A program made the translations under genes and the position numbers. From contig NZ_JBKAHK010000011.1 in the NCBI RefSeq assembly GCF_046298265.1, forward strand, positions 1-64,000: DNA of 64,000 nucleotides, in the 5' to 3' direction. The stretch comes from Gillisia xinjiangensis (GTDB taxonomy: Bacteria; Bacteroidota; Bacteroidia; Flavobacteriales; Flavobacteriaceae). Numbering within the stretch: position 1 is the stretch's first letter; each line of letters opens with the position of its first letter. The notes beneath the pieces are model-generated. The model was not told the DNA's origin. It made no database searches and saw nothing but the letters and a program-made list of their open reading frames with translations. Below are positions 18,429 to 26,674 of the stretch, piece after piece.

Positions 18429-19133
18429 TTATACTCTATCAATCATAGAGATTGTATTGAGTACGCAATGAGCGATAATTAAGGGCCATAAATTCCGACC
18501 GAACTTTATATATGCTATTCCCATAATTAAACCAATAATTCCGGCAGTTATTGACCTTGCCGAAAAATCATAGGAATGTCTAAATCCAAAAATTACCGCT
18601 TGTAATACTACGGCAATGATTGTTGCAAAAGTTGTTGATGAAAAGAGGCGTTCAATCCAATTCATTAAGAATCCTCTGTCTAATAATTCTTCCAGCGCTG
18701 ACTCAATTAAAACCATTGGCATAATTGATAAAAAAAGCAACCAATTTCCCTTTAGATCCCCAAATTTTGAAGACGCATTTTCAGATGAACTATCTGGCGT
18801 TATTGAAAACGGTAAATTGTCTTTAATAATCTCAAAAGCAACAATAGAAATTATTACGGCTGCAAGTATTATAATAGAAATCCCTAAGGTCTTAAAAGGA
18901 CTTTTTGGTTTACGTAAACCTAATTCTTTCCAGGTAACATTTCTAACTTTCATCCTCCAGGTTGCAACCCCCAAGGTTGTAAACGACCAAAAAAGGCCAT
19001 TCGCGAGAAATCCAATTTTTGGAATATAAACCTCTCTAATTAGAAACATTACAGAGATGTAAATAATCAGGTCAATAAGAAATCCTTTATAACTGGTTGG
19101 TTTATATTGGGTTGTTGGAATATCGAGATTCAT
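18429..19133 (-). CDS. CPBP-family intramembrane metalloprotease
   Basis: A 234-residue membrane protein with about six hydrophobic segments. It carries the three CPBP (CAAX protease and bacteriocin-processing) motifs: EELLDRG at residues 148-154 (EExxxR), FGFRH at 182-186 (FxxxH) and HCVLN at 222-226 (HxxxN), which together form the zinc site of type II CAAX-like proteases. In bacteria these proteins cleave peptides or confer self-immunity to bacteriocins; the substrate here is unknown. The PAP2 relic lies right behind it. Confidence 0.88.
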   Translation of the reverse strand: MNLDIPTTQYKPTSYKGFLIDLIIYISVMFLIREVYIPKIGFLANGLFWSFTTLGVATWRMKVRNVTWKELGLRKPKSPFKTLGISIIILAAVIISIVAFEIIKDNLPFSITPDSSSENASSKFGDLKGNWLLFLSIMPMVLIESALEELLDRGFLMNWIERLFSSTTFATIIAVVLQAVIFGFRHSYDFSARSITAGIIGLIMGIAYIKFGRNLWPLIIAHCVLNTISMIDRV

Positions 19134-19234
19134 TTTGATTAATTAGCTTTTAGGCTGCATTTTTGTTATAATTCTGGAGCGGGGACACGCTCTCAATAGC
19201 TATAGGAAGCGCACATTTAAAACAGTTTAGAAGT

Positions 19235-19360
19235 TTATTCTCTTTCTTCTTTTTTTCTGGTGAGAACAAAATATATCACATATAACCAACTAAAAAATCC
19301 ATGTATGATAGCCAATAAAACAGATTTGTTTCTCTCCCAGGAAGTTACCCTTTGTTTGAG
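19235..19360 (-). pseudogene. Small membrane-protein relic without start codon
   Basis: A 41-codon open stretch reads SWERNKSVLLAIIHGFFSWLYVIYFVLTRKKEERE, which resembles short flavobacterial membrane proteins of the superinfection-immunity-like kind (one hydrophobic helix, basic tail). No ATG or plausible alternative start precedes it before an in-frame stop. It may be the end of a decayed gene. Confidence 0.3.
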
Positions 19361-19380
19361 TTATGCTATGTTGTTGCGCT

Positions 19381-21261
19381 TTATCTGATTAAAAAGTCAA
19401 ATTCAATATGAGTTCCTTGATCATTACGTTCTATCATTGTTCCATTAAGTTGCTGAGTGAGTAATTTCACCAGTTGAGAACCAAAACCAGTACCTTTTGG
19501 CGCAAGACCATTTGTTTTCCCAACTCCATTATCTCTTACCATTAATTTTAAATTTTGCTGAGTGTCTTTCTTTAAACTAATTTTAATGATGCCAGGTTGC
19601 TGTTTTGGAAAAGCATATTTAAGTGCATTGGTAAGCAACTCGTTTACAATAAGGCCTATGGGAACGGCGGTATCTACATCCAGATCTAAATTATCCATAG
19701 CACATTCAATTTTCACTTGATCTTCTGCATTAAAGGTGTCAAGAATACCTTCGCTTAGATTAAGGAAGTAGTCCTTCATTTCAATACTTCCCAGATTTGT
19801 ACCCTGATATAACTTTTGATGAATGATGCCCATAGACTGCACCCGGTTTTGACTGGCGATCATGGCATCTTTAGTAGCAGGGTCTTCTATTTGGGCCGAT
19901 TGAAGGGCGATCAGGCTTTTTACCATTTCCAGGTTGTTTTTTACCCGGTGGTGTATCTCTTTCAGCAACAATTCGTTTTCGGCATTCTTAGCTCTTATAA
20001 TTCTGGTGGCTTTTTTGCTCTTGGAAAAGAAATAAAGCAAAGACAGTAAAAAGACTAGTAAGAGTGAGGCGATAACGATAAATAGCGTTTGGGTCTTACT
20101 TTTTTGATCTATCAAAGCGGCTTGAGAAGCCAGAGCCTCATCCTTTTTCTCCGTTTCATATTTGATAGCCATCTCAGATTCAATATTTTCAATCTTACCT
20201 TCCAGTAAATTTTTAGAATTGGTGTAGGCTTTGTCTTTATAAAACAAGGCATTTTCATAATCATCTAATTGGATATAGGCTTCTGCCAAATCTAAATAGG
20301 GTTGAATAATTCCATTTTGTTCTTTATCTTCATAAGCGTTCACGCCGGCTAAAAGATGATCTAAAGCCTGCTCGTAATTTTTTTGTAAAAGGTAAATTTG
20401 ACCGATTTCTGTTCTGTAGGTGGCACAACGTTCTTCACCTACATGCTTTTTGCACAATTCCCATGCTGCCAGATAATCCTTTAGGGCATTATCATAATCT
20501 TTGGCCTTTGTATAGACTTGCCCACGATAGGAGTATGCTCGAACAGGGATGAAAATTTGCTCCGGCACTTTTGTTCTAACAATTTCCAGGCAATCCTCGG
20601 TTGCTTTATATGCTTTTTCATATTCACCCAGTTCTCCATACCCAATTATGAAATTGAATTGTGCGATGGCTAAACCATCATAATTTTCGGTTTTCTCTAA
20701 TAAAGGAATCGCCTGATTGGTGTAGTATATGCATTTCTCATAATCTTCCATCACCCGAAATTTGACTCCTAAAGTACGATAAGCGCTGCCCAGGCCGGAA
20801 TCGTCATTTAAGTCTTCGTACAACTCAATAGACTTGAACAACACCTCTTGTGCTTTGTCTAATTGACCGGTATTTAAGTAATCTATGGAAAGAGATCTGT
20901 AAGTATCTGCAATTTTTTTTTGGTCGTCCCCTTTCAAATGGAATGCTAAAGCCTTTTCAGCATGATAAACCACAGAGTCCGGTGAAAACAACCCGTTATA
21001 AGCGTGCCATTTAGCTAAGGATTCATGGATTTGGGCAATTATACTGTCATTTTCTGTTTTTAAACTTCGTTTTAAAGTTTTTAGACCTATAGCATGAAAT
21101 TCGTCTAAATTCTCTGCTGTGGTGCTGTTAGCCCGCATCCATGACAAGATTGAATCTACAGGTTGGTTATTAAGGTCTTTCTCGCTTAAAATTTCAGATT
21201 GTGAAAAACAGAATCCGAAAAAAAAACAAAACAGTAAAATTGCGGAAAATATTTTAAGCAT
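19381..21261 (-). CDS. TPR-containing membrane sensor histidine kinase (HisKA_2 type)
   Basis: A 626-residue protein: signal peptide (FSAILLFCFFFGFCFSQ), a periplasmic region of about 370 residues with at least six TPR units (for example LDKAQEVLFKSIELYEDL, YEKCIYYTNQAIPLLEKT, YEQALDHLLAGVNAYED), one membrane helix (LFIVIASLLLVFLLSLLYFF, about 395-415), then a HisKA_2 domain with EIHHRVKNNLEMVKSL near residue 440. The HATPase domain closes it (NELLTNALKYAF; DNGVGKT; GTGFGSQLVKLL). Kinases of this build in Bacteroidota usually pair with a LytTR or Rec regulator elsewhere; none is adjacent. The TPR part probably senses a periplasmic peptide or protein. Confidence 0.92.
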   Translation of the reverse strand: MLKIFSAILLFCFFFGFCFSQSEILSEKDLNNQPVDSILSWMRANSTTAENLDEFHAIGLKTLKRSLKTENDSIIAQIHESLAKWHAYNGLFSPDSVVYHAEKALAFHLKGDDQKKIADTYRSLSIDYLNTGQLDKAQEVLFKSIELYEDLNDDSGLGSAYRTLGVKFRVMEDYEKCIYYTNQAIPLLEKTENYDGLAIAQFNFIIGYGELGEYEKAYKATEDCLEIVRTKVPEQIFIPVRAYSYRGQVYTKAKDYDNALKDYLAAWELCKKHVGEERCATYRTEIGQIYLLQKNYEQALDHLLAGVNAYEDKEQNGIIQPYLDLAEAYIQLDDYENALFYKDKAYTNSKNLLEGKIENIESEMAIKYETEKKDEALASQAALIDQKSKTQTLFIVIASLLLVFLLSLLYFFSKSKKATRIIRAKNAENELLLKEIHHRVKNNLEMVKSLIALQSAQIEDPATKDAMIASQNRVQSMGIIHQKLYQGTNLGSIEMKDYFLNLSEGILDTFNAEDQVKIECAMDNLDLDVDTAVPIGLIVNELLTNALKYAFPKQQPGIIKISLKKDTQQNLKLMVRDNGVGKTNGLAPKGTGFGSQLVKLLTQQLNGTMIERNDQGTHIEFDFLIR

Positions 21262-21452
21262 ATATCTGGAAAACTGGTTGTAAAAATTCTTATGAAAGTA
21301 ATAAATATACAGAAATTACTTAAAAAAATATATTGAATATCGTTATAAGTTCCTGAAGACCAAATTATTTCAAATAGGTGTTCCAGTGCTTAACGGAAAT
21401 TTTATAATTTCTGACAATGATGCTTTTTTGACTTATTTTTTCAAAACAAAAA

Positions 21453-21484
21453 AAAGTTCACACGAAAGTGTGAACTTTCTGCTC
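21453..21484. terminator. Terminator at the mobilization end of the element
   Basis: Perfect 11-bp stem AAAGTTCACAC / GTGTGAACTTT with a GAAA tetraloop. An A-rich tract lies on its left, so it functions for minus-strand transcripts leaving the mob genes. It lies about 90 bases downstream of the 21572 gene. Confidence 0.8.
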
Positions 21485-21571
21485 TATAAGGCTCGGAAGT
21501 AGGGGGTGATGCTTAAAATAGTATTCTAACTATAATTGCCCTTTCCCTTATTCTATTGGTATAAGTTTGCT

Positions 21572-21880
21572 CTAGCCTCCTTTAAGGAACAGATATGAGA
21601 TGAATATACAATTCAACACCAGCGAAACAATAAACATAATCACCGCCCATTTTGGATAGATCTTGGCCTGCTTCAATGAATTCACGAATTTGTTGTAGGT
21701 CCCCTGCACCTCTGCATGCTGGTTTTTTATAACCTTTTCGTGATTTGACAGCACCGACTTCAATTCGGTCACGTCAATGGTGATCTTTGCATCCTGGACT
21801 TTTTCCAGTCGTTTTACCGCCTCTTCAAAATCCCTGATCTCTGAGACCAGCAGTTCGGATAATTCTTCAAGTTTTGCCAT
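21572..21880 (-). CDS. Coiled-coil single-TM protein of mobilization locus
   Basis: A 102-residue protein: heptad-rich helix (residues 1-70, LEELSELLVSEIRDFEEAVK ... SNHEKVIKNQHAEVQ) and one C-terminal membrane helix (WAVIMFIVSLVLNCIFISYLF) ending LKGG. It lies 11 bases downstream of the relaxase on the same strand. Small proteins of this build regularly follow the relaxase in Bacteroidota mobilizable elements; a role in docking the relaxosome to the membrane is plausible but inferred. Confidence 0.7.
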   Translation of the reverse strand: MAKLEELSELLVSEIRDFEEAVKRLEKVQDAKITIDVTELKSVLSNHEKVIKNQHAEVQGTYNKFVNSLKQAKIYPKWAVIMFIVSLVLNCIFISYLFLKGG

Positions 21881-21891
21881 AATTACATTTT

Positions 21892-22749
21892 TTAGTACCC
21901 GAATCCCCGGGTGATTGTTCTTTTAATTGCCTGTTTTAAAATATTCAATGCTACATTTGTTGATAAGCGTACCACCTTGTCTCCGATGTTCATATGGGAG
22001 TTGCTCCTTACAAATGCTTTTTCCCCCATTGTGGCAGCCATTTCCTTTCTGATATTACCGATGCTCATCGAGCGGTCGATCGCACTCCCTTTAAGGTCGA
22101 ACCCGTCAAAATGAAATCGGAAACCCTGCAACCTTTCTGCTTTGTTGATAATGGGAACCACCACCACCTTGTTAACCCTCATCGCTTCGATATATTCCTT
22201 AAATGTTTTGGGATGGAACTGTTTCATCGTCAGGTCGTGGCGACGTTTTATTTCAGTTCGGATTTCCCTTAGGTTGAAATCCTTTTCCATTTGTACCATT
22301 TTTACGGTGGTAAGCTTCATTTGTTCCGTAACTTTTTCAGCAGCCTGCTGGCTTTTCTTGCCTATAAAGCTGTCGTTAAAGGCAACCCCTTTAAAATCGA
22401 TCCGGTTCACGTACAGGTGAACATGTGTATGTTCCTTGTCCCGGTGAACAAAGGCAATCGCCTGGCGTTCTCCTAATTTCATCTCCTTTGAAAACCGTTC
22501 GCATAGTTCCTTCATGTCTTTTGGTTTTAGGGATTTGCCATCTTCAATGGTTGGACTAAGCACGAAGGCCAGGGTGTTTTTCTGGCAATTGTGTTTCATA
22601 TCCTGTATAAAGCGGAATTCCGAGTTGATCTCAGCAGGATTTTCCCCTACCAGGTGCTGCCGGTAAACAACTTCAGCATCTTTTTCTTGATTCCAGCCAT
22701 ACTTGATTGATGCCCTGGTATGCGCAATGGCTTTTCCTTTCCCGATCAT
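21892..22749 (-). CDS. mobA: Relaxase/mobilization nuclease MobA
   Basis: A 285-residue relaxase domain protein. The metal-binding histidine cluster HTHVH is at residues 107-111 in the context AFVHRDKEHTHVHLYVNRID (relaxase motif III), and the N-terminal part holds a Tyr (KYGWN, about residue 17) that may be catalytic. The enzyme nicks one strand at oriT and stays covalently attached during transfer. It overlaps the MobC stop by four bases, so the two are translationally coupled. It is shorter than many relaxases (no helicase domain), as expected for a mobilizable rather than self-transmissible element. Confidence 0.88.
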   Translation of the reverse strand: MIGKGKAIAHTRASIKYGWNQEKDAEVVYRQHLVGENPAEINSEFRFIQDMKHNCQKNTLAFVLSPTIEDGKSLKPKDMKELCERFSKEMKLGERQAIAFVHRDKEHTHVHLYVNRIDFKGVAFNDSFIGKKSQQAAEKVTEQMKLTTVKMVQMEKDFNLREIRTEIKRRHDLTMKQFHPKTFKEYIEAMRVNKVVVVPIINKAERLQGFRFHFDGFDLKGSAIDRSMSIGNIRKEMAATMGEKAFVRSNSHMNIGDKVVRLSTNVALNILKQAIKRTITRGFGY

Positions 22750-23255
22750 TTGTTTATTTTTTGAAGGTGAATATTAATTTCATCTGCCAGGGTATAAACC
22801 GCTTTTGAAAGCCTGGGGTCTTTCTTCCGGAACATATTCCCGATCGATTTAAAATTGTTGTGGAACTTCATCAGGGATTTATAGATTTCCCAGTGCTCAT
22901 CAGACAGGCGTTCCTTTATATCTTTTTCTCCGGCAACCTGTCTGCAGTATTCACTAAGGGACAAACCGCTTCTTTTCGCCTTGACCTGCAACAGCTTTTT
23001 CTCATAGACGGAACACCTGAATTTCACCAATTCCCTTTTAGCCTTAAACACCTCTTTTTTCTTGCGACCACCGGGAGCAGTTTTTGTGTCCACAGACACA
23101 CATCTTGCAATTTGATCCGCGAAAAGTGCTGGATCTTCAGGTAGTCTTACCTGCAGCTCATCCATAGAAATGGAATCCCGATCCATCAGCACTTTAACTG
23201 GAATCTCTAAATGATTCTTAGCTTTTTGTTCTCTTAAAATTTCCTTATTTTTCAT
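22746..23255 (-). CDS. mobC: Relaxosome accessory protein MobC
   Basis: A 169-residue basic protein. The C-terminal part has the MobC-type pattern: RCSVYEKKLLQVKAKRSGLSLSEYCRQ (ribbon-helix-helix-like DNA-binding start), then LMKFHNNFKSIGNMFRK and a terminal helix. MobC proteins bind oriT and help the relaxase open the strands. It overlaps both neighbours (mobA by 4 bases, the primase by 11), marking one operon. Confidence 0.85.
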   Translation of the reverse strand: MKNKEILREQKAKNHLEIPVKVLMDRDSISMDELQVRLPEDPALFADQIARCVSVDTKTAPGGRKKKEVFKAKRELVKFRCSVYEKKLLQVKAKRSGLSLSEYCRQVAGEKDIKERLSDEHWEIYKSLMKFHNNFKSIGNMFRKKDPRLSKAVYTLADEINIHLQKINK

Positions 23256-24102
23256 GGTTCAGTTTTTCGTTCAGGTCCTTGAAATTTTTATAAGAAGTGC
23301 GCTTATCGGTGATATTCTCAAACCGGGTTAAAAGTTCCCGGGTTGCACTATCACCAGCAGAATCATTGTCCAGATAAAGAAATACCTGGTCGTACTCCGG
23401 GATATGAGTTTGGATTTTAGCCAGGAATGCAACCGAGTTAAGGATAATCACATCCGAGGTATCCATAAGCTCTTTCTCCAGGACAGCCAGGGAAAGAAGG
23501 TCAAACATCCCCTCGGTGACCAACAACTTGCATGATCCATTTTTGAGATGGGTATAGGATTTCGGGGAGCAGGAACCCTTGAAATACTTGTTCCGCAGTT
23601 CCCATCCACCCAGATGATTTTGCACCCCCAGTGAGAAGAATTCCCTCCCCTGGAAACCATACCTGATTTCCTTGCAATACGCATTACCTACTGCTAGCGG
23701 AATGCCCCTGGATCTCAAATACTCGCTCAGGGCCGGATGCGAAATGCCTTGAACCTGTACCATGTCGATTACAGCAGTTTTGTTTTTTTTAGCTACAGGG
23801 ATTTCCGGGCTAAAAGAAAAAGAAATGCCTGGATCAGAAAGGAAATCTTCAGCATCCTGAAAAGAACAGTTCTCCAGAAGCATCACCAGATCGATCACAT
23901 TACCACCTTTTCCTGTTCCGAAATCATACCACAGGTTTTTAATTAAAGAAACATTGAAAGAGGCTTGGGTTTCTGACCGAAGGGGACTCAGAAACCAAGC
24001 TTCTTTCTCCGATTCCCTGGTGGGGTAGTGCCCTAGTTTTGCAAGGGTTTTTACGATGCAAATAGTACGGGCACTACTCCACGATTGTTGTTTTAAGTTC
24101 AT
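23245..24102 (-). CDS. Toprim-domain primase (CHC2-like) of mobile element
   Basis: A 285-residue protein. Its N-terminal part carries the DnaG-like zinc-domain remnants seen in element primases (WFLSPLRSETQASFNV, WYDFGTGKGGNVIDLVM). The C-terminal part is a Toprim fold with LLVTEGMFDLLSL (the catalytic Glu) and FLYLDNDSAGD (DxD-type site). Such proteins prime replication of the transferred or excised element. The classical zinc Cys are largely missing, as in other mobile-element versions. Confidence 0.82.
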   Translation of the reverse strand: MNLKQQSWSSARTICIVKTLAKLGHYPTRESEKEAWFLSPLRSETQASFNVSLIKNLWYDFGTGKGGNVIDLVMLLENCSFQDAEDFLSDPGISFSFSPEIPVAKKNKTAVIDMVQVQGISHPALSEYLRSRGIPLAVGNAYCKEIRYGFQGREFFSLGVQNHLGGWELRNKYFKGSCSPKSYTHLKNGSCKLLVTEGMFDLLSLAVLEKELMDTSDVIILNSVAFLAKIQTHIPEYDQVFLYLDNDSAGDSATRELLTRFENITDKRTSYKNFKDLNEKLNHEK

Positions 24103-24325
24103 AATTCAAAATTTAAGTTACCTTCTTACCTAAGGCCGTCCTTGCTGGTTTAACAGGGCGGTAAGTACCCTTTTTGATCTTACCTAACTTACCTAATCAG
24201 GTAGGTTAGGTAAGAATGTTTTTTTTGTTCTTACCTTGTCTATTGGCCCAATTCCAGAGGCTTGAGGGGGTAATAGGTAAGTAGGTAAGAATATTTTTAT
24301 TTTTTTATTTTTTTTATTTGAAGCA
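24103..24325. promoter_or_regulatory. Iteron-like repeat cluster between primase and helicase genes
   Basis: Four exact copies of TTCTTACCT or its complement AGGTAAGAA at 24123-24131, 24208-24216, 24228-24236 and 24283-24291, arranged as two inverted pairs. Extra partial copies lie within the palindrome-like segment 24179-24216 (CTTACCTAAC ... GTTAGGTAAG). The spacing and location next to the primase and helicase genes suggest an element replication origin or an autoregulatory site; oriT would be expected nearer mobC. Confidence 0.55.
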
Positions 24326-25510
24326 TCAGGGGATTTCCCAGGGATTGGATTTGAACAATGGCTTGACCAAATACCCATACACTTGTCGGCCCGGATCTTT
24401 CACCCTTTGAAAACCCCTGGAGGTTAATGCCTTTCCCATACTTATGATATTCAGCCTCGGATTAATACAGCTTATTAGGATTATTACCTCGGAAGCAGTC
24501 AGGAAGTCTGAGGGATCAACACTTACCTCAAAATATTTTGAGACCAGCTCTTCCTCCATTGTGGGTTCCTGGTAGTTTTTGTTCCTTTCATCATTTTCAA
24601 TAATATCCTCAACACTTAGTTCCGGGCAGAAATCCATATCCCGGTATGCCAAATGATACGCCTGGGCCCATACTTTATTAATGTCAATTTTGTGGGAATA
24701 GTTGAAATCGATTTTCCCTGTGAGTTCAAAACACAACCAACGAACGGAACCTGTCTCATCATTCAAAAAGGTGCCACGGTTGGTAGAACCGATAAAACTG
24801 CAGGTCCTTTGCAGGGTTGAATTTTTCCGGTCATAGGGCAGTCGTTCGTTGATCATGGTTTTAGAGAAATAAGCCTTCAGGGCATTTATTTCTTTTTTGG
24901 CCAGGACAGAAAGTTCATCCAGGTTGATCAGGAAATTTCGGGTGAGCTGGATCCTGGCATCTTTATCCGTGGCCATATCCTCGGCAAAATACCTGGACAG
25001 GGCAGGGGGGCAGAGGAAGCGGCACCAGGTTGATTTTCCCGAGTTCTGTTCCGCATGCACCAGGACCAGGCATTGCTTGTTGAAATAGTTTTCTTCCAGG
25101 GCACCTTTCAAAGTGCGCACGAGCCATTTTCTGAAATGGTATACAAAAAGGACCGGTTCCTTCAAGGGGAGATACGAAGCAAGATCCCTGATATGATCCT
25201 CTCCATCCCAGTCGGGGAGGTTACTGAAATATTCCTCTATCGGATTATACCTCAGAACAAGGTGGGACTTAAGGAATATATCGAGTTTAGCGGGAGTTAC
25301 TACCAAACTGTTTTGTGCCAATTCAACTAAAAATGATTGGCTCTCGAACTCTTCCCAATTGTTCTGGTCCTTGAAGGAAATCTGGAAATCCTGTGAGATC
25401 TGGTCGTAACGGATATCATACTTACGCCCTGCATAGCGCTGGATATAATCATAGATACTCTTTTTCTTCTCTTCTGAAACCTGGTAAAGCGGTCGATGCT
25501 GTGCTTTCAT
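24326..25510 (-). CDS. VapE-type superfamily 3-like helicase/ATPase
   Basis: A 394-residue P-loop protein. Walker A HAEQNSGKST lies at residues 152-161, Walker B FLINLDEL at 193-200, and a sensor/arginine motif SFIGSTNRGTFL at 238-249, followed by GSVRWLCFEL. This layout is that of virulence-associated E (VapE) family ATPases, which together with a primase replicate mobile elements. The C-terminal 80 residues (LTASEVIILISCI...) form a small winged-helix-like extension seen in Bacteroidota members. It lies 220 bases upstream of the primase gene. Confidence 0.85.
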   Translation of the reverse strand: MKAQHRPLYQVSEEKKKSIYDYIQRYAGRKYDIRYDQISQDFQISFKDQNNWEEFESQSFLVELAQNSLVVTPAKLDIFLKSHLVLRYNPIEEYFSNLPDWDGEDHIRDLASYLPLKEPVLFVYHFRKWLVRTLKGALEENYFNKQCLVLVHAEQNSGKSTWCRFLCPPALSRYFAEDMATDKDARIQLTRNFLINLDELSVLAKKEINALKAYFSKTMINERLPYDRKNSTLQRTCSFIGSTNRGTFLNDETGSVRWLCFELTGKIDFNYSHKIDINKVWAQAYHLAYRDMDFCPELSVEDIIENDERNKNYQEPTMEEELVSKYFEVSVDPSDFLTASEVIILISCINPRLNIISMGKALTSRGFQRVKDPGRQVYGYLVKPLFKSNPWEIP

Positions 25511-25525
25511 AACAAAAAGGTTTTA

Positions 25526-25816
25526 TTATCTTGATTTTCCTTTGCGAAAGACATAGTTCAATGCTTCGTTATCAATTTCAGCCCGGGATTTGCTTGGCTG
25601 GGAGAGTAACCACTGGTCCAGCTTTTCCTTATCAAAGTAGATGAGTTTTCCCCTGGGTTTTGAAAACGGGATCTCTCCCCTTGCAGTTAACTTGTACATA
25701 TAGCCTCGGGAAATTCCTGTGTATTCACAGGCCTCATCAAGGGTTAATACCTTTTTGTTTGCCTGGATCATTTTTTCAATACGGTCCAGTTGTTCTAAAA
25801 TTTTTAGTTTTTTCAT
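25526..25816 (-). CDS. Helix-turn-helix protein (excisionase/AlpA-like)
   Basis: A 96-residue protein with a MerR/HTH_17-type winged helix: LTLDEACEYTGISRGYMYKLTARGEIPF, then PRGKLIYFDKEKLDQWLL. Proteins of this type regulate or assist excision in Bacteroidota elements and are encoded just upstream of the VapE gene (15-base gap). Its leading helix (ILEQLDRIEKMIQANKK) may mediate dimerisation. Confidence 0.85.
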   Translation of the reverse strand: MKKLKILEQLDRIEKMIQANKKVLTLDEACEYTGISRGYMYKLTARGEIPFSKPRGKLIYFDKEKLDQWLLSQPSKSRAEIDNEALNYVFRKGKSR

Positions 25817-26012
25817 TTCGAAAGTTTTTAAAGTTTAGCAAAAAACAATAGCGCCTTTGCTGGGTTAATTTTCGACTAAACTAGGAAGGGAAAAGAGCAG
25901 GAAGTCGTACAAGGAATACCAGGTATCATTATTCCTTTTTTAGGTATGTATTCTTTTAGGAATCCTTGCTTTTAGCTTAAAGTTTTGAGTACTATAAATT
26001 CCGGGAGTTTTT

Positions 26013-26042
26013 ATAATTCGCGATTCGCGAATCGCGAATTAT
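26013..26042. promoter_or_regulatory. 30-bp perfect palindrome, probable operator
   Basis: A perfect inverted repeat with core TTCGCGATTCGCGAATCG, made of nested TCGCGA/ATTCGCGAAT units. It ends five bases before a -7 box TATATTTG at 26047-26054, so a bound repressor would cover the -33 region of the HTH/nucleotidyltransferase pair. The likely ligand is the HTH protein encoded at 26074, in the manner of toxin-antitoxin autoregulation. Confidence 0.7.
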
Positions 26043-26046
26043 TTTG

Positions 26047-26054
26047 TATATTTG
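26047..26054 (+). promoter_or_regulatory. -7 box of the HTH/nucleotidyltransferase operon
   Basis: TATATTTG, matching TAnnTTTG, 19 bases before the chosen ATG at 26074 and directly right of the 30-bp palindrome. Confidence 0.6.
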
Positions 26055-26073
26055 GAACCATTATAAGAATAGT

Positions 26074-26586
26074 ATGAAAAAGCACAGTGGAATGAGACCC
26101 CATGACGTTGTAGTTTTGTTGAAAATTGCGGCAAAACAAGGAACCAGCTGGTACATGAAAGATCTGGCTTACGAACTGGGAATAAGTGGCAGCGAGGTAA
26201 GCGAAAGCATAAACCGTTCAGTAATAGCAGGGCTTATATTTGGAGATAAAAAAAGGTTGATGAAATCTGCTCTATTGGATTTTCTCAAATCCGGGTTACC
26301 TTATGTTTACCCGCAACAACCTGGTTCTTTAGTGCGAGGAATGCCAACTGCACACTCTGCAGCACCACTAAATAAAATAATTCAAAGTGAAGAACCTTAC
26401 GTTTGGCCATATTCCAAAGGAACAGTAAGAGGTCAGGCGGTAGAACCTCTTCATGTAAATGTTCCGGAAGCTTGCCTAAAGGATAGATTATTCTATGAAT
26501 ATATGGTGCTTTGTGAAGCCATACGTTTGGGAAAAGTCCGGGAAAAAAATATTGCACTTGAAGAACTAGAAAAAAGATTGGGTTGA
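26074..26586 (+). CDS. HTH antitoxin-like regulator paired with nucleotidyltransferase
   Basis: I start at ATG 26074; a TTG at 26044 overlaps the predicted promoter. The N-terminal half is a winged helix (RPHDVVVLLKIAAKQGTSWY ... AYELGISGSEVSESINRSVIAGLIF). The rest contains PYVYPQQPGSLVRGMPTAHSAAPL, a pattern shared by antitoxins encoded beside AbiEii-like toxins. The protein is likely both DNA-binding repressor (see palindrome 26013) and antidote to the following gene product. Family membership is inferred from context plus HTH; direct similarity to AbiEi is not claimed. Confidence 0.72.
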   Translation: MKKHSGMRPHDVVVLLKIAAKQGTSWYMKDLAYELGISGSEVSESINRSVIAGLIFGDKKRLMKSALLDFLKSGLPYVYPQQPGSLVRGMPTAHSAAPLNKIIQSEEPYVWPYSKGTVRGQAVEPLHVNVPEACLKDRLFYEYMVLCEAIRLGKVREKNIALEELEKRLG

Positions 26587-26674
26587 AAAAAATATTATAA
26601 ACAGAAGAGCCACCAAACGTGTAGCTGATGCACTGGGGGAATTAAATGATAAGGTAGTTTTTGTAGGGGGAGCT

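Noticed and set aside
24103..24325. CRISPR array
   Set aside because: Repeats are 9 bases, inverted and irregularly spaced; no cas genes in the window.
24193..24378. 61-codon minus-strand frame through the repeat cluster
   Set aside because: It overlaps the VapE gene end and translates the repeats; no protein features.
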